A stretch of 8,480 nt of DNA from SVFI01 sp045643145 (GCA_045643145.1 JAZUKG010000149.1:1-8480); one strand, 5' to 3'; numbered from the stretch's first letter, positions 1 to 5,428 are shown. Notes: generated from the sequence alone by a model not told the origin. Program-made: numbers and translations.

Positions 1-71
1 ACCGATCCGCCAATTAGAATCGTTAAAAACAATGTAATAAAAAACACCATCAAAAGTTTATGTTTTTTCAA
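1..71 (-). CDS. N-terminal fragment of a secreted or membrane-anchored protein (runs off the left edge)
   Basis: On the minus strand a TTG codon (69-71) follows an AGAGGAA ribosome binding site (about 77-83) at normal spacing. It opens a frame with no stop to the window edge, about 23 codons. The start MKKHKLLMVFF is a short lysine-rich stretch followed by an uninterrupted hydrophobic segment (residues about 6-20) and then Gly-Gly-Ser, the layout of a signal peptide or N-terminal membrane anchor. An in-frame ATG at 48-50 exists but has no ribosome binding site and would remove the basic segment, so the TTG start is preferred. It lies downstream of the rplA terminator and appears to have its own promoter. 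The function cannot be read from so little sequence. Confidence 0.6.
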   Translation of the reverse strand, partial: MKKHKLLMVFFITLFLTILIGGS

Positions 72-103
72 AATCGTTCCTCTTTTCACTTTGTTGTATT
101 TCC

Positions 104-132
104 ATTATAAACGAAATCTTCATTTCAGAAAA
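104..132 (-). promoter_or_regulatory. Candidate promoter for the left-edge gene
   Basis: A perfect minus-strand TATAAT (-10) lies at 104-109, about 33 bases before the TTG start. At 17-base spacing the -35 hexamer is TTTTCT (127-132), a poor match to TTGACA. The -10 is convincing and the -35 weak. The rplA terminator at 273-306 supports the need for a separate promoter here. Confidence 0.45.
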
Positions 133-135
133 GTA

Positions 136-266
136 GTCGCTCGATTTCCTTCCCGCATCTCATAAATCCTCTGCTACGCAGAGCCGCTACTTCGTAGCTT
201 CTTATTTATTCGATGTACGTTCGGGTGAAATCAAATGCCGCCATAGGCGTCGCTTGATTTCCTTCC
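136..266. repeat. Hairpin-rich intergenic repeat region
   Basis: This stretch has no gene but dense symmetry. An 18-base segment (GTCGCTCGATTTCCTTCC, 136-153) recurs at 249-266 with one mismatch. Between the copies are three hairpins: CTCTGC/GCAGAG with a 3-base loop (169-183), GCTAC/GTAGC with a 3-base loop (186-198), and a long one at 227-261. In the long one GAAATCAA pairs with TTGATTTC and the stem continues inward, with two mismatches and one G-T pair, to a CGCC/GGCG stem with an ATA loop. The layout, two direct repeats bounding stem-loops, resembles dispersed intergenic repeats of the REP or MITE type. Only one copy is in the window, so dispersal is not shown here. Confidence 0.55.
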
Positions 267-272
267 TCACTA

Positions 273-306
273 CAAAAAAGAACGATTGCAAAAGCAATCG
301 TTCTTT
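273..306 (-). terminator. Rho-independent terminator of the rpmG-secE-nusG-rplK-rplA operon
   Basis: A perfect 13-bp stem (277-289 with 294-306) encloses a 4-base loop. On the minus strand it is followed by a run of T (complement of the A run at 273-278). It lies 17 bases beyond the rplA stop codon, so it should end the ribosomal-protein transcript. Confidence 0.92.
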
Positions 307-322
307 GAAAGTTTTCATTCAA

Positions 323-1012
323 TTAGAATTTAGCTGTGCTAACCTTTACACCAGGTCCCATTGTAGGAGCAAGTGTAATGCTCTTTAAGTACTGACCCTT
401 TAATGTGCTTGGTTTAGCCTTTACGATAGCATCCATAAGTGCATCGAAGTTTTCCTGTAACTTAGCTTCGTCGAAAGAAGCCTTTCCTACTGGAACGTGG
501 ATGATATTAGACTTGTCTAATCTGTATTCGATCTTACCAGCCTTGATATCATTAACAGCCTTTGTTACATCCATAGTAACTGTTCCGGCTTTTGGGTTTG
601 GCATTAAGCCCTTAGGTCCTAAAACCTTACCAAGACGACCAACAACACCCATCATATCAGGTGTAGCAACTACTACGTCGAAATCAAGCCATCCATCGTT
701 CTGGATCTTTGGAATTAATTCTTCTCCACCAACATGATCTGCTCCAGCTGCTTCTGCTTCGTTGAGCTTGTCACCCTTAGCAAAAACTAAAACCTTTACA
801 GTCTTACCTGTTCCGTTTGGAAGAACAACTGCTCCACGGATCTGCTGATCAGCATGACGTCCGTCACAACCTGTTCTGATATGTGCTTCGATTGTTTCAT
901 CAAATTTTGCAACTGCTGCTTTCTTTACTAATGAAATAGCTTCTGCTGGCTCGAACTGCTGTGAGCGATCAAAAGCCTTTGCAGCATCGCTGTATTTCTT
1001 TCCATGTTTCAT
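323..1012 (-). CDS. rplA: 50S ribosomal protein L1
   Basis: L1 binds 23S rRNA at the L1 stalk and helps move deacylated tRNA out of the E site. In many bacteria it also represses translation of its own operon mRNA. The 229-residue protein is full length for the family. It shows the conserved DGRHADQQIRG segment (50-60), the domain II signature LGKVLGPKGLMPNPKAGTVT (127-146), and the C-terminal return strand into domain I, ending GPGVKVSTAKF. The ATG is preceded by a strong AGGAGG (1022-1027). It is the last gene of the operon, 71 bases after rplK, and that gap carries an RNA hairpin element also found before rplK. A terminator follows directly, so rplJ-rplL are not contiguous here. Confidence 0.98.
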   Translation of the reverse strand: MKHGKKYSDAAKAFDRSQQFEPAEAISLVKKAAVAKFDETIEAHIRTGCDGRHADQQIRGAVVLPNGTGKTVKVLVFAKGDKLNEAEAAGADHVGGEELIPKIQNDGWLDFDVVVATPDMMGVVGRLGKVLGPKGLMPNPKAGTVTMDVTKAVNDIKAGKIEYRLDKSNIIHVPVGKASFDEAKLQENFDALMDAIVKAKPSTLKGQYLKSITLAPTMGPGVKVSTAKF

Positions 1013-1027
1013 TATAATTTACCTCCT

Positions 1028-1059
1028 AGTGGTAGTGGCGGAATATCTTTCCTCCCACT
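1028..1059 (-). promoter_or_regulatory. RNA element upstream of rplA (copy 2 of a duplicated intercistronic motif)
   Basis: Read on the minus strand, a 5' arm GTGGGA is followed by a 4-bp stem GGAA/TTCC with loop AGATA, then a 3' arm GCCACTACCAC. GTGG of the 5' arm can pair with the terminal CCAC, with one extra flanking A-T pair, leaving an asymmetric internal loop. The element ends 16 bases before the rplA ATG and abuts its AGGAGG. The same arms surround a different but equally paired stem before rplK. Role is inferred: an L1 autoregulatory target or a processing or translation-coupling signal. Confidence 0.65.
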
Positions 1060-1083
1060 GTTGTTAATATCTGCGTTTGAATC

Positions 1084-1509
1084 TTAGTCTTCTACTACGA
1101 TTCCCATACTTCTTGCTGTTCCTGCGATCATGCTCATAGCTGCTTCAAGGCTAGCTGCATTTAAGTCAGGCATTTTAAGTTCAGCGATTTCCTGAATCTT
1201 AGCCTTTGAAATCTTTGCAACCTTTGTCTTGTTAGGTACTGCAGAACCAGATTTGATGTTACAAGCCTTCTTAAGAAGTACTGCTGCAGGTGGAGTCTTT
1301 GTTACAAAACTGAAACTTCTGTCTGCATAAACTGTAATAACGACAGGAATGATCATATCTCCCTGATCAGCTGTCTTTGCGTTGAACTGCTTTGTGAATT
1401 CAACGATGTTAACACCATGCTGTCCAAGTGCAGGACCAACTGGTGGTGCTGGTGTAGCTTTACCAGCAGGAATCTGTAACTTAATGTATCCTTCTACTTT
1501 CTTTGCCAT
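1084..1509 (-). CDS. rplK: 50S ribosomal protein L11
   Basis: L11 binds the GTPase-associated centre of 23S rRNA, takes part in elongation-factor function and the stringent response, and forms part of the thiopeptide (thiostrepton-type) antibiotic site. The protein is 141 residues, the standard length. The N-terminal domain has the proline-rich PAPPVGPALGQHGVNI (20-35) that contacts these antibiotics. The linker TPPAAVLLKKA follows at 72-82, and the C-terminal rRNA-binding domain ends with GTARSMGI (130-137). The ATG has a clear AGGAGG about 8 bases upstream. It sits between nusG (139-base structured gap) and rplA (71-base gap), as in most bacteria. Confidence 0.98.
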   Translation of the reverse strand: MAKKVEGYIKLQIPAGKATPAPPVGPALGQHGVNIVEFTKQFNAKTADQGDMIIPVVITVYADRSFSFVTKTPPAAVLLKKACNIKSGSAVPNKTKVAKISKAKIQEIAELKMPDLNAASLEAAMSMIAGTARSMGIVVED

Positions 1510-1530
1510 TTTGGCACCTCCTAATAAATT

Positions 1531-1561
1531 GTGGTAGTGGCGGGGTTTATTCCCCTCCCAC
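1531..1561 (-). promoter_or_regulatory. RNA element upstream of rplK (copy 1 of the duplicated intercistronic motif)
   Basis: Read on the minus strand, it has the same 5' arm GTGGGA and 3' arm GCCACTACCAC as the copy before rplA. They enclose a GGGG/CCCC stem with loop AATAAA in place of GGAA/TTCC with loop AGATA. Keeping the pairing while the bases differ is what a conserved RNA fold would show. It ends 21 bases before the rplK ATG, just ahead of the ribosome binding site. Confidence 0.65.
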
Positions 1562-1573
1562 GGTTCACATATG

Positions 1574-1612
1574 ATTCCCGATAAGTTTCCTTATCTGTAT
1601 AATAATGGGAAT
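1574..1612 (-). promoter_or_regulatory. GAAA-capped stem-loop in the nusG-rplK gap
   Basis: On the minus strand a perfect 6-bp stem GATAAG/CTTATC is closed by a GAAA tetraloop (1580-1595). It is enclosed by a second perfect 6-bp stem ATTCCC/GGGAAT, stacked directly on the 3' side and separated by an 11-base AT-rich bulge on the 5' side. There is no T run after it, so it is not a standard terminator. It may be an RNA-binding-protein site, a processing site, or part of a larger fold with the element at 1531-1561. Confidence 0.5.
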
Positions 1613-1619
1613 ACACCCT

Positions 1620-1636
1620 ATGAACGTCACGTTCAT
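1620..1636. repeat. Near-perfect palindrome just after nusG
   Basis: ATGAACGT and ACGTTCAT flank a single central base, 12 bases past the nusG stop codon. As RNA it would make a 6-bp hairpin with a 5-base loop, without a T run. As DNA it is a 17-bp dyad that could be a protein site. It may stabilise or process the upstream transcript. Confidence 0.4.
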
Positions 1637-1648
1637 GTTTTGCCAGGT

Positions 1649-2167
1649 TTAATCAACCTTGCGCATTTCTTCGAATCCGATTTCAACCGGAGTCTCGCGG
1701 CCAAAGAGATCAACATTGATTGTTGCCTTCTGTTTACCCGCATCCATTCTCTGTACCATGCCGACAGTTCCTTCCCAAGCACCGGCAATCACTGTAACTG
1801 TATCGCCTTCGCTAAAGTCAACAGAAACTTCTCCAACTTTGATACCCATTGATTTCATTTCTGCTTCGGTAAGCGGAACCGGTTTGCTTCCCGGGCCTAC
1901 AAAGCCTGTCACACCTCTGGTATTTCTAACTACATACCAAGTGTCATCGTTCATAATCATCTTGATTAATACATAACCAGGGAACATTTTCTTCTTTACA
2001 ATTTTCTTGGCGCCGTTCTTTACTTCAACGCTTTCCTGTACAGGAACTTCCACCTCTAAAATCATATCTTCAAGATTACGATTCTTGATGGTTGTCTGAA
2101 TACTTCCCTGAACTTTATTTTCATAACCTGAATAGGTATGAACTACATACCACTTAGCTTCTTCCAT
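1649..2167 (-). CDS. nusG: Transcription termination/antitermination factor NusG
   Basis: NusG binds RNA polymerase through its N-terminal NGN domain and contacts partners such as S10 or Rho through its KOW domain. It thereby modulates pausing, termination and coupling. The 172-residue protein is a normal bacterial length. The NGN domain starts KWYVVHTYSGYENKV (5-19) and includes KKKMFPGYVLIKM (58-70) and VRNTRGVTGFVG (80-91). The KOW domain occupies about 117-172 with the core GAWEGTVGMV (129-138). The ribosome binding site is AGGGTGA a few bases before the ATG. It lies 32 bases after secE, the near-universal bacterial pairing, and is followed by a structured 139-base gap before rplK. Confidence 0.98.
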   Translation of the reverse strand: MEEAKWYVVHTYSGYENKVQGSIQTTIKNRNLEDMILEVEVPVQESVEVKNGAKKIVKKKMFPGYVLIKMIMNDDTWYVVRNTRGVTGFVGPGSKPVPLTEAEMKSMGIKVGEVSVDFSEGDTVTVIAGAWEGTVGMVQRMDAGKQKATINVDLFGRETPVEIGFEEMRKVD

Positions 2168-2199
2168 TTTGTCACCCTAATTCCTTCTATAATTAATAA

Positions 2200-2394
2200 T
2201 TACATAGTTATCAAGTTAATTGCATACTGCATTACTGTATCAAGCAACGCAATAATAAGTCCTAATACAATCGAAACTGCGGTGACTGCAACTGCCTGCT
2301 TGCCAAGAGTATTTTTATCCGGCCAAATAATCTTTGCGAATTCAGCCTTGAGACCCTTAACAAATCCTGTCTTTTCGTTACTGCTTTCTCCCAT
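2200..2394 (-). CDS. secE: Preprotein translocase subunit SecE
   Basis: SecE clamps SecY in the SecYEG channel of the cytoplasmic membrane. The 64-residue protein is the short Gram-positive form with one transmembrane helix (about residues 33-58). The preceding amphipathic segment has the conserved F-V-K-G-L-K-A-E-F-A-K-I-I-W-P (11-25), containing the family's aromatic-proline motif. The ATG has AAGGAG at suitable spacing. It sits between rpmG (25-base gap) and nusG (32-base gap), which confirms the assignment despite its small size. Confidence 0.95.
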   Translation of the reverse strand: MGESSNEKTGFVKGLKAEFAKIIWPDKNTLGKQAVAVTAVSIVLGLIIALLDTVMQYAINLITM

Positions 2395-2419
2395 AACGGT
2401 TCTCCTTAATTAATACGGA

Positions 2420-2569
2420 TTATTTGGTTTCTTTGTGTAACGTATGTCTCTTACAGAATCTACAATATTTCTTTGTTTCCATTCTGTCCGGATGAGTCTT
2501 TTTATCCTTTGTCATGTTGTAGTTACGGTTTTTGCACTCTGTACATGCTAATGTGATTTTTGTACGCAT
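2420..2569 (-). CDS. rpmG: 50S ribosomal protein L33, zinc-binding form
   Basis: This 49-codon gene starts MRTKITLACTECKNRNY and ends RFCKRHTLHKETK. L33 is a small protein of the large subunit near the E site. Two CxxC pairs (Cys9/Cys12 and Cys36/Cys39) identify the zinc-binding form, as opposed to the cysteine-free paralogue that many Firmicutes induce under zinc limitation. No second copy is in the window. The ATG has a strong AGGAGG (2577-2582) eight bases upstream. It is the first gene of the operon, with about 140 bases of leader after the nearer promoter. Confidence 0.96.
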   Translation of the reverse strand: MRTKITLACTECKNRNYNMTKDKKTHPDRMETKKYCRFCKRHTLHKETK

Positions 2570-2708
2570 GTTTTTTCCTCCTATTATATATGATATTTAG
2601 CAAGCCTAATCCACAATAATCTTATGCTTGTCTTACCACCGTCTGGCAGAGCCTGGAAAACTATTGTTTGTTGTCTTTGACAACAGATTAAGACCTTTTA
2701 GTTCTTCA
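2570..2708 (-). promoter_or_regulatory. 5' leader of the rpmG operon
   Basis: This is the untranslated leader between the nearer promoter and rpmG, about 140 bases. It contains one clear hairpin, TGTTGTC/GACAACA with a 3-base loop (2669-2685). Weaker pairing is possible around CAGGCTCTGCC and between CAAGC and GCTTG nearer the gene. No T-rich terminator stem, tRNA or known riboswitch was recognised. Confidence 0.45.
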
Positions 2709-2714
2709 TTTTCG

Positions 2715-2742
2715 AGCATAAAAAAAAGACCTAAAACGTCAA
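2715..2742 (-). promoter_or_regulatory. Promoter P2 of the rpmG-secE-nusG-rplK-rplA operon
   Basis: On the minus strand TTGACG (2737-2742) is followed after 16 bases by TATGCT (2715-2720), a standard housekeeping sigma pattern. The predicted start is near 2708. It lies directly downstream of a second, better match, so the operon seems to have tandem promoters. Confidence 0.6.
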
Positions 2743-2753
2743 CTTGCTTTACA

Positions 2754-2782
2754 AATATAACACACGCTTTTTGATTCGTCAA
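2754..2782 (-). promoter_or_regulatory. Promoter P1 of the rpmG-secE-nusG-rplK-rplA operon
   Basis: On the minus strand TTGACG (2777-2782), a 17-base spacer and TATATT (2754-2759) with an extended -10 TG one base upstream make a near-ideal sigma-A promoter. AT-rich DNA upstream (2786-2840) could act as an UP element, as expected for a ribosomal-protein operon. Confidence 0.72.
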
Positions 2783-2856
2783 ATGCTTTTTTCCTCTTTT
2801 TTTCATAAAAAACGTAAAAAAAGCCTTATTTTAAGGGATTTTGTACGTAAACCCAC

Positions 2857-2885
2857 TTGTTTTTTCAAATGCAGAGTGATATATT
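2857..2885 (+). promoter_or_regulatory. Promoter of the FliD-like gene
   Basis: TTGTTT (2857-2862), a 17-base spacer and TATATT (2880-2885) with an extended -10 TG at 2877-2878 fit the housekeeping sigma factor. The transcript would start near 2892, giving a leader of about 115 bases. No match to the flagellar sigma-28 pattern (TAAA then CCGATA-type -10) was found here, which is notable for a FliD-like gene. Confidence 0.6.
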
Positions 2886-2922
2886 TTAGGTATAAAAATA
2901 GGTTAATTTCGCCCGACGCGTG

Positions 2923-2950
2923 GGGTCAGACATGGTTGTCATTCAGACCC
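2923..2950 (+). promoter_or_regulatory. Hairpin in the leader of the FliD-like gene
   Basis: GGGTC (2923-2927) pairs with GACCC (2946-2950), and inside it GACA/TGTC closes a TGGT loop, with a one-sided bulge of ATTCA. It lies in an unusually GC-rich patch of an otherwise AT-rich leader, with no T run after it. It may affect mRNA stability or translation. No known riboswitch was recognised. Confidence 0.35.
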
Positions 2951-3006
2951 GCATTTCAGATCATTCTCAAAGGCACGCGATTTCAAGGAAGAAAGGAGGG
3001 CTACTT

Positions 3007-4320
3007 ATGGCAGTTAATTTTGATGCTATGAATCAAGTGTATAATCATTACCTGGCCGAATATGCGCCGCGTACCAACACGCCACTTGATACTCACAAAA
3101 AAAGCGATCTTCGCAACATTTACAATTCCATTGTTAAACTGAATAAAGAAGCACCTCTTTACATTCTGGATTCCAGTGCAGAGGCAAAGTCTTATGCTGT
3201 CGGATTAAAAGAAAGTGCCAGAGCCTTCCAGGGCGCAGTGGCATCTACCAGCAGTTCTATTGAAAATGACGATGTATTAAATAAGAAGATAGCCTACTCA
3301 ACCAATCCGAGTATTGCGGATGTAAAATACATTGGTGAAGGCGATGTTCCAAACGGTGCGTCTGCTTTTGAAATTTCTGTCGACAGGCTGGCCAGTCCTC
3401 AGGTAAATATGGGCAACGTACTCCCAAAGAATCAGAAAATCGGTTTGGAACCGGGCGCATATTCATTTGACCTGTCTATCAATGATATGAACTTTGAATT
3501 CCAGTTCCAGCTCAAGGAAGCAGATACCAATGACGAAGTCATGCAAAGACTGTCCCGTCTCATTACCAATGCAGATGTCGGTATTGAAGCGGAAACGATA
3601 TATGATGATGACGGCGATGCGAGCCTGAAGCTATCCTCTGCTACTACCGGTCAGATCGGTGACAAGGATGTGCTGTTCTCCATCTCAGATGAAAACACCA
3701 GTAAGAGCAGCGGTATCGTAGATTATTTGGGAATGAATCAGGTATCCAGATATGCATCGGATGCGATTTTTGAGATCAACGGCATTGAACGACGTGCAGG
3801 TTCCAATACCTTCTCAGTCGAAAAAATATATGAAGTAACTCTAAAGGGATTGAGTCCGGATCCGTTAGCTACGACTCAGATCGGACTAAAGGATGACTTT
3901 GACAGTCTTTCAGAAAATATCACTTCCCTGACCAAGAGCTACAACGAATTTTTAAAGAATGCTTCCACATATCCGGGAGCACATGCAAAAAGTTCACAGC
4001 TTCTCGGAGAGTTAGGATACATCACCAGGCATTATGCTCCTAGCCTGGAAACACTCGGTATCACCTTTGCCAAGGACGGGAAACTCGAAATCGATGAAGA
4101 TAAACTCCAAGAAAGCATTTCCAGCGGCGAAGCCTCTCAGGGATTAAACAGTGTAAAAGATTTTGCCTCTTCTATGCTGAGAAAAACCAATCAGATTGCA
4201 CTCAATCCGATGGAATACGTAAACAAAACCGTGGTGGCATACAAGAATCCGGGCAAGTCTTATCCGGCTCCGTATATCACCAGTGCTTACAGCGGTATGA
4301 TGTTTAATAACTACTGTTAA
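3007..4320 (+). CDS. FliD-family (flagellar cap / hook-associated protein 2)-like protein, atypical
   Basis: FliD caps the growing flagellum and guides flagellin assembly. The 437-residue protein shows the FliD-type pattern: FEISVDRLASPQVN (121-134), SFDLSINDMNFEF (153-165), a second-domain strand set FEINGIERRAGSNTFSVE (255-272) then YEVTLKG (275-281), the helix SLTKSYNEFLKNA (307-319), and the C-terminal signature LGITFAKDGKLEIDEDKL (350-367). The usual N-terminal GLxSGLD-type segment is not recognisable. Residues 1-85 are instead a helical stretch of other sequence, and the C-terminus ends in a proline/tyrosine-rich tail with a terminal cysteine. The start is set by AAGGAGG (2993-2999). 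An upstream in-frame extension to 2920 has no comparable site. It has its own promoter and terminator. It may be a divergent cap protein or a FliD-derived surface protein. The family call is good, the exact role uncertain. Confidence 0.7.
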   Translation: MAVNFDAMNQVYNHYLAEYAPRTNTPLDTHKKSDLRNIYNSIVKLNKEAPLYILDSSAEAKSYAVGLKESARAFQGAVASTSSSIENDDVLNKKIAYSTNPSIADVKYIGEGDVPNGASAFEISVDRLASPQVNMGNVLPKNQKIGLEPGAYSFDLSINDMNFEFQFQLKEADTNDEVMQRLSRLITNADVGIEAETIYDDDGDASLKLSSATTGQIGDKDVLFSISDENTSKSSGIVDYLGMNQVSRYASDAIFEINGIERRAGSNTFSVEKIYEVTLKGLSPDPLATTQIGLKDDFDSLSENITSLTKSYNEFLKNASTYPGAHAKSSQLLGELGYITRHYAPSLETLGITFAKDGKLEIDEDKLQESISSGEASQGLNSVKDFASSMLRKTNQIALNPMEYVNKTVVAYKNPGKSYPAPYITSAYSGMMFNNYC

Positions 4321-4357
4321 AAAAGGACTATGAATTGTGAAATTCACGGTCCTTTTT
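4320..4357. terminator. Bidirectional terminator between the FliD-like gene and the cytidylyltransferase gene
   Basis: AAAAAGGAC (4320-4328) pairs with GTCCTTTTT (4349-4357). An inner TGAATT/AATTCA stem closes a 4-base loop, with a 2-base A-C/T-G interruption between the stems. A and T runs on both sides make it work in both directions. The FliD-like stop codon overlaps its left edge, and the convergent gene stops 24 bases beyond it. Confidence 0.9.
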
Positions 4358-4380
4358 GTCTGCTTTCTATAGTTACATTT

Positions 4381-5400
4381 CTACTCAGGTTTAATTTCAT
4401 TATACAGGAAGTCAAGACTCAGCATCTTGTCATCCACATAGAAATCCGCATTCGGTTTTCCCATATGAAGTTCATGATACTTTACGCCCCAGTCCTGCAT
4501 CTGTTTGGCAGTTACCGGTTTCCAGTCAATTCCGGTTACATATCCTCTGGCAGTAAAGAGAACAATTCGATTTCCCCAGTCATATAACTGATTTACGATT
4601 TTTATCATCTTTTCATTTGGAAGCGCCTGTCCGTAATCCAGATCCTCTCTCTTTAAAGCGATGACACCATCGATATCAAATACAAACTGCTGCCCGCCCT
4701 GTCTGATTTTCATAAAAGCATCCACTCTCGAAAAATCAGATTCTGTATCTACATCATACATTTCCTTCATCTCATAACCCATAATCTTTTTTCCGGTCAT
4801 GGAATGATATTCAAAAATATTACGCGGTCTCAATAAATCTGTATTTCCGTTTTGGTAATAGGTATCAGGGAGCTGCTGACGAGGCATATTGTAGGCTTCC
4901 GGAATATCCTTTAAAATCGGATCCAATACTCCGTCTTCACCCTTGAACCACATCTTATGCGGAACGACTTCATTCTTTTTGATACTGCGGACCGCATCGA
5001 TCGTTTCATCCTCCAGCATCATTTCGATCATGGCATCAATATCCTCTGCATCTCTAAACGGATAAGTCGGGCGAAGCTGTACTACAATATCCGGCTCATA
5101 TCCTTCTTCATCTCTTAAATAGGTAAGTGCATGCTCAAATACATCAATATCAAGTGCTGTATCTGTCGCATACTCTGCCGGTCTGATAAATGGAGTTTCT
5201 GCTCCGTACTCTCTCGCAATCTGCGCATACTCTTCACTGTCAGTGGATACGATAACCCTGTTAATATATTTAGATGCCAGTGCGTGTTCAATGGAATAAG
5301 CCATCATCGGCTTTCCGTTAATCTTTCTGATATTTTTGTGTACTACACTTTTTGAACCGCTTCTTGCCGGTACAATTGCCAATACTTTTGCCTGAGCCAT
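4381..5400 (-). CDS. CMP-sugar synthetase-type cytidylyltransferase fused to an EcbF/BcbF-type HAD phosphatase domain
   Basis: Residues 1-232 match the NeuA-type cytidylyltransferase family, which activates acidic sugars (sialic, legionaminic, pseudaminic or related acids) as CMP-sugars. Visible motifs are VPARSGSKSVVHKNI (10-24), VSTDSEEY (51-58), QLRPTYPFR (108-116) and the metal-site segment DVDTESDF (216-223). Residues 238-339 are a compact HAD domain with FDIDGVI (Asp242/Asp244), LFTARG (281-286) and GKPNADFYVDDKM (314-326), resembling EcbF/BcbF capsule-biosynthesis phosphatases. The fusion suggests one protein that removes a phosphate in the pathway and then activates the sugar. The substrate cannot be read from sequence. 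The ATG has a weak AGGT-like site, but the P-loop-like motif falls at the family's usual distance. No synthase (NeuB type) is in the window. It is transcribed alone, convergent to the FliD-like gene and divergent from the glycosyltransferase. Confidence 0.85.
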   Translation of the reverse strand: MAQAKVLAIVPARSGSKSVVHKNIRKINGKPMMAYSIEHALASKYINRVIVSTDSEEYAQIAREYGAETPFIRPAEYATDTALDIDVFEHALTYLRDEEGYEPDIVVQLRPTYPFRDAEDIDAMIEMMLEDETIDAVRSIKKNEVVPHKMWFKGEDGVLDPILKDIPEAYNMPRQQLPDTYYQNGNTDLLRPRNIFEYHSMTGKKIMGYEMKEMYDVDTESDFSRVDAFMKIRQGGQQFVFDIDGVIALKREDLDYGQALPNEKMIKIVNQLYDWGNRIVLFTARGYVTGIDWKPVTAKQMQDWGVKYHELHMGKPNADFYVDDKMLSLDFLYNEIKPE

Positions 5401-5428
5401 ATGTTACCTACTTTCTGAACTCTTTTTA

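Noticed and set aside
136..266. CRISPR array
   Set aside because: There are only two copies of the repeat, about 95 bases apart, with hairpins between them, and no regular spacer pattern or cas genes.
405..737. Open frame on the plus strand opposite rplA
   Set aside because: It is a frame shadow of the conserved L1 gene. The sequence resembles no family and has no suitable ribosome binding site. The same applies to the plus-strand frames opposite nusG (1571-1976) and secE (2138-2413).
2583..2588. Minus-strand TATAAT next to the rpmG ribosome binding site
   Set aside because: A start from it would fall within the ribosome binding site, and there is no -35 at proper spacing. The tandem promoters upstream are far better.
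2570..2714. tRNA gene before rpmG or between rpmG and secE
   Set aside because: Some bacteria have tRNA genes near this operon, but no cloverleaf, T-loop GGTTCRA or acceptor pairing was found.
2920..3006. Longer N-terminus for the FliD-like protein (GTG at 2920 or ATG at 2932)
   Set aside because: These starts lack a ribosome binding site, whereas the ATG at 3007 has AAGGAGG at 7 bases. The extension encodes a basic stretch overlapping a hairpin.
2744..3031. Open frame on the plus strand through the intergenic region before the FliD-like gene
   Set aside because: It runs across the promoters of both neighbouring units, is basic low-complexity sequence with no ribosome binding site, and overlaps the true FliD-like start in another frame.
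4330..4587. Plus-strand open frame after the FliD-like gene
   Set aside because: It starts inside the bidirectional terminator and is antisense to the HAD domain of the fused enzyme.
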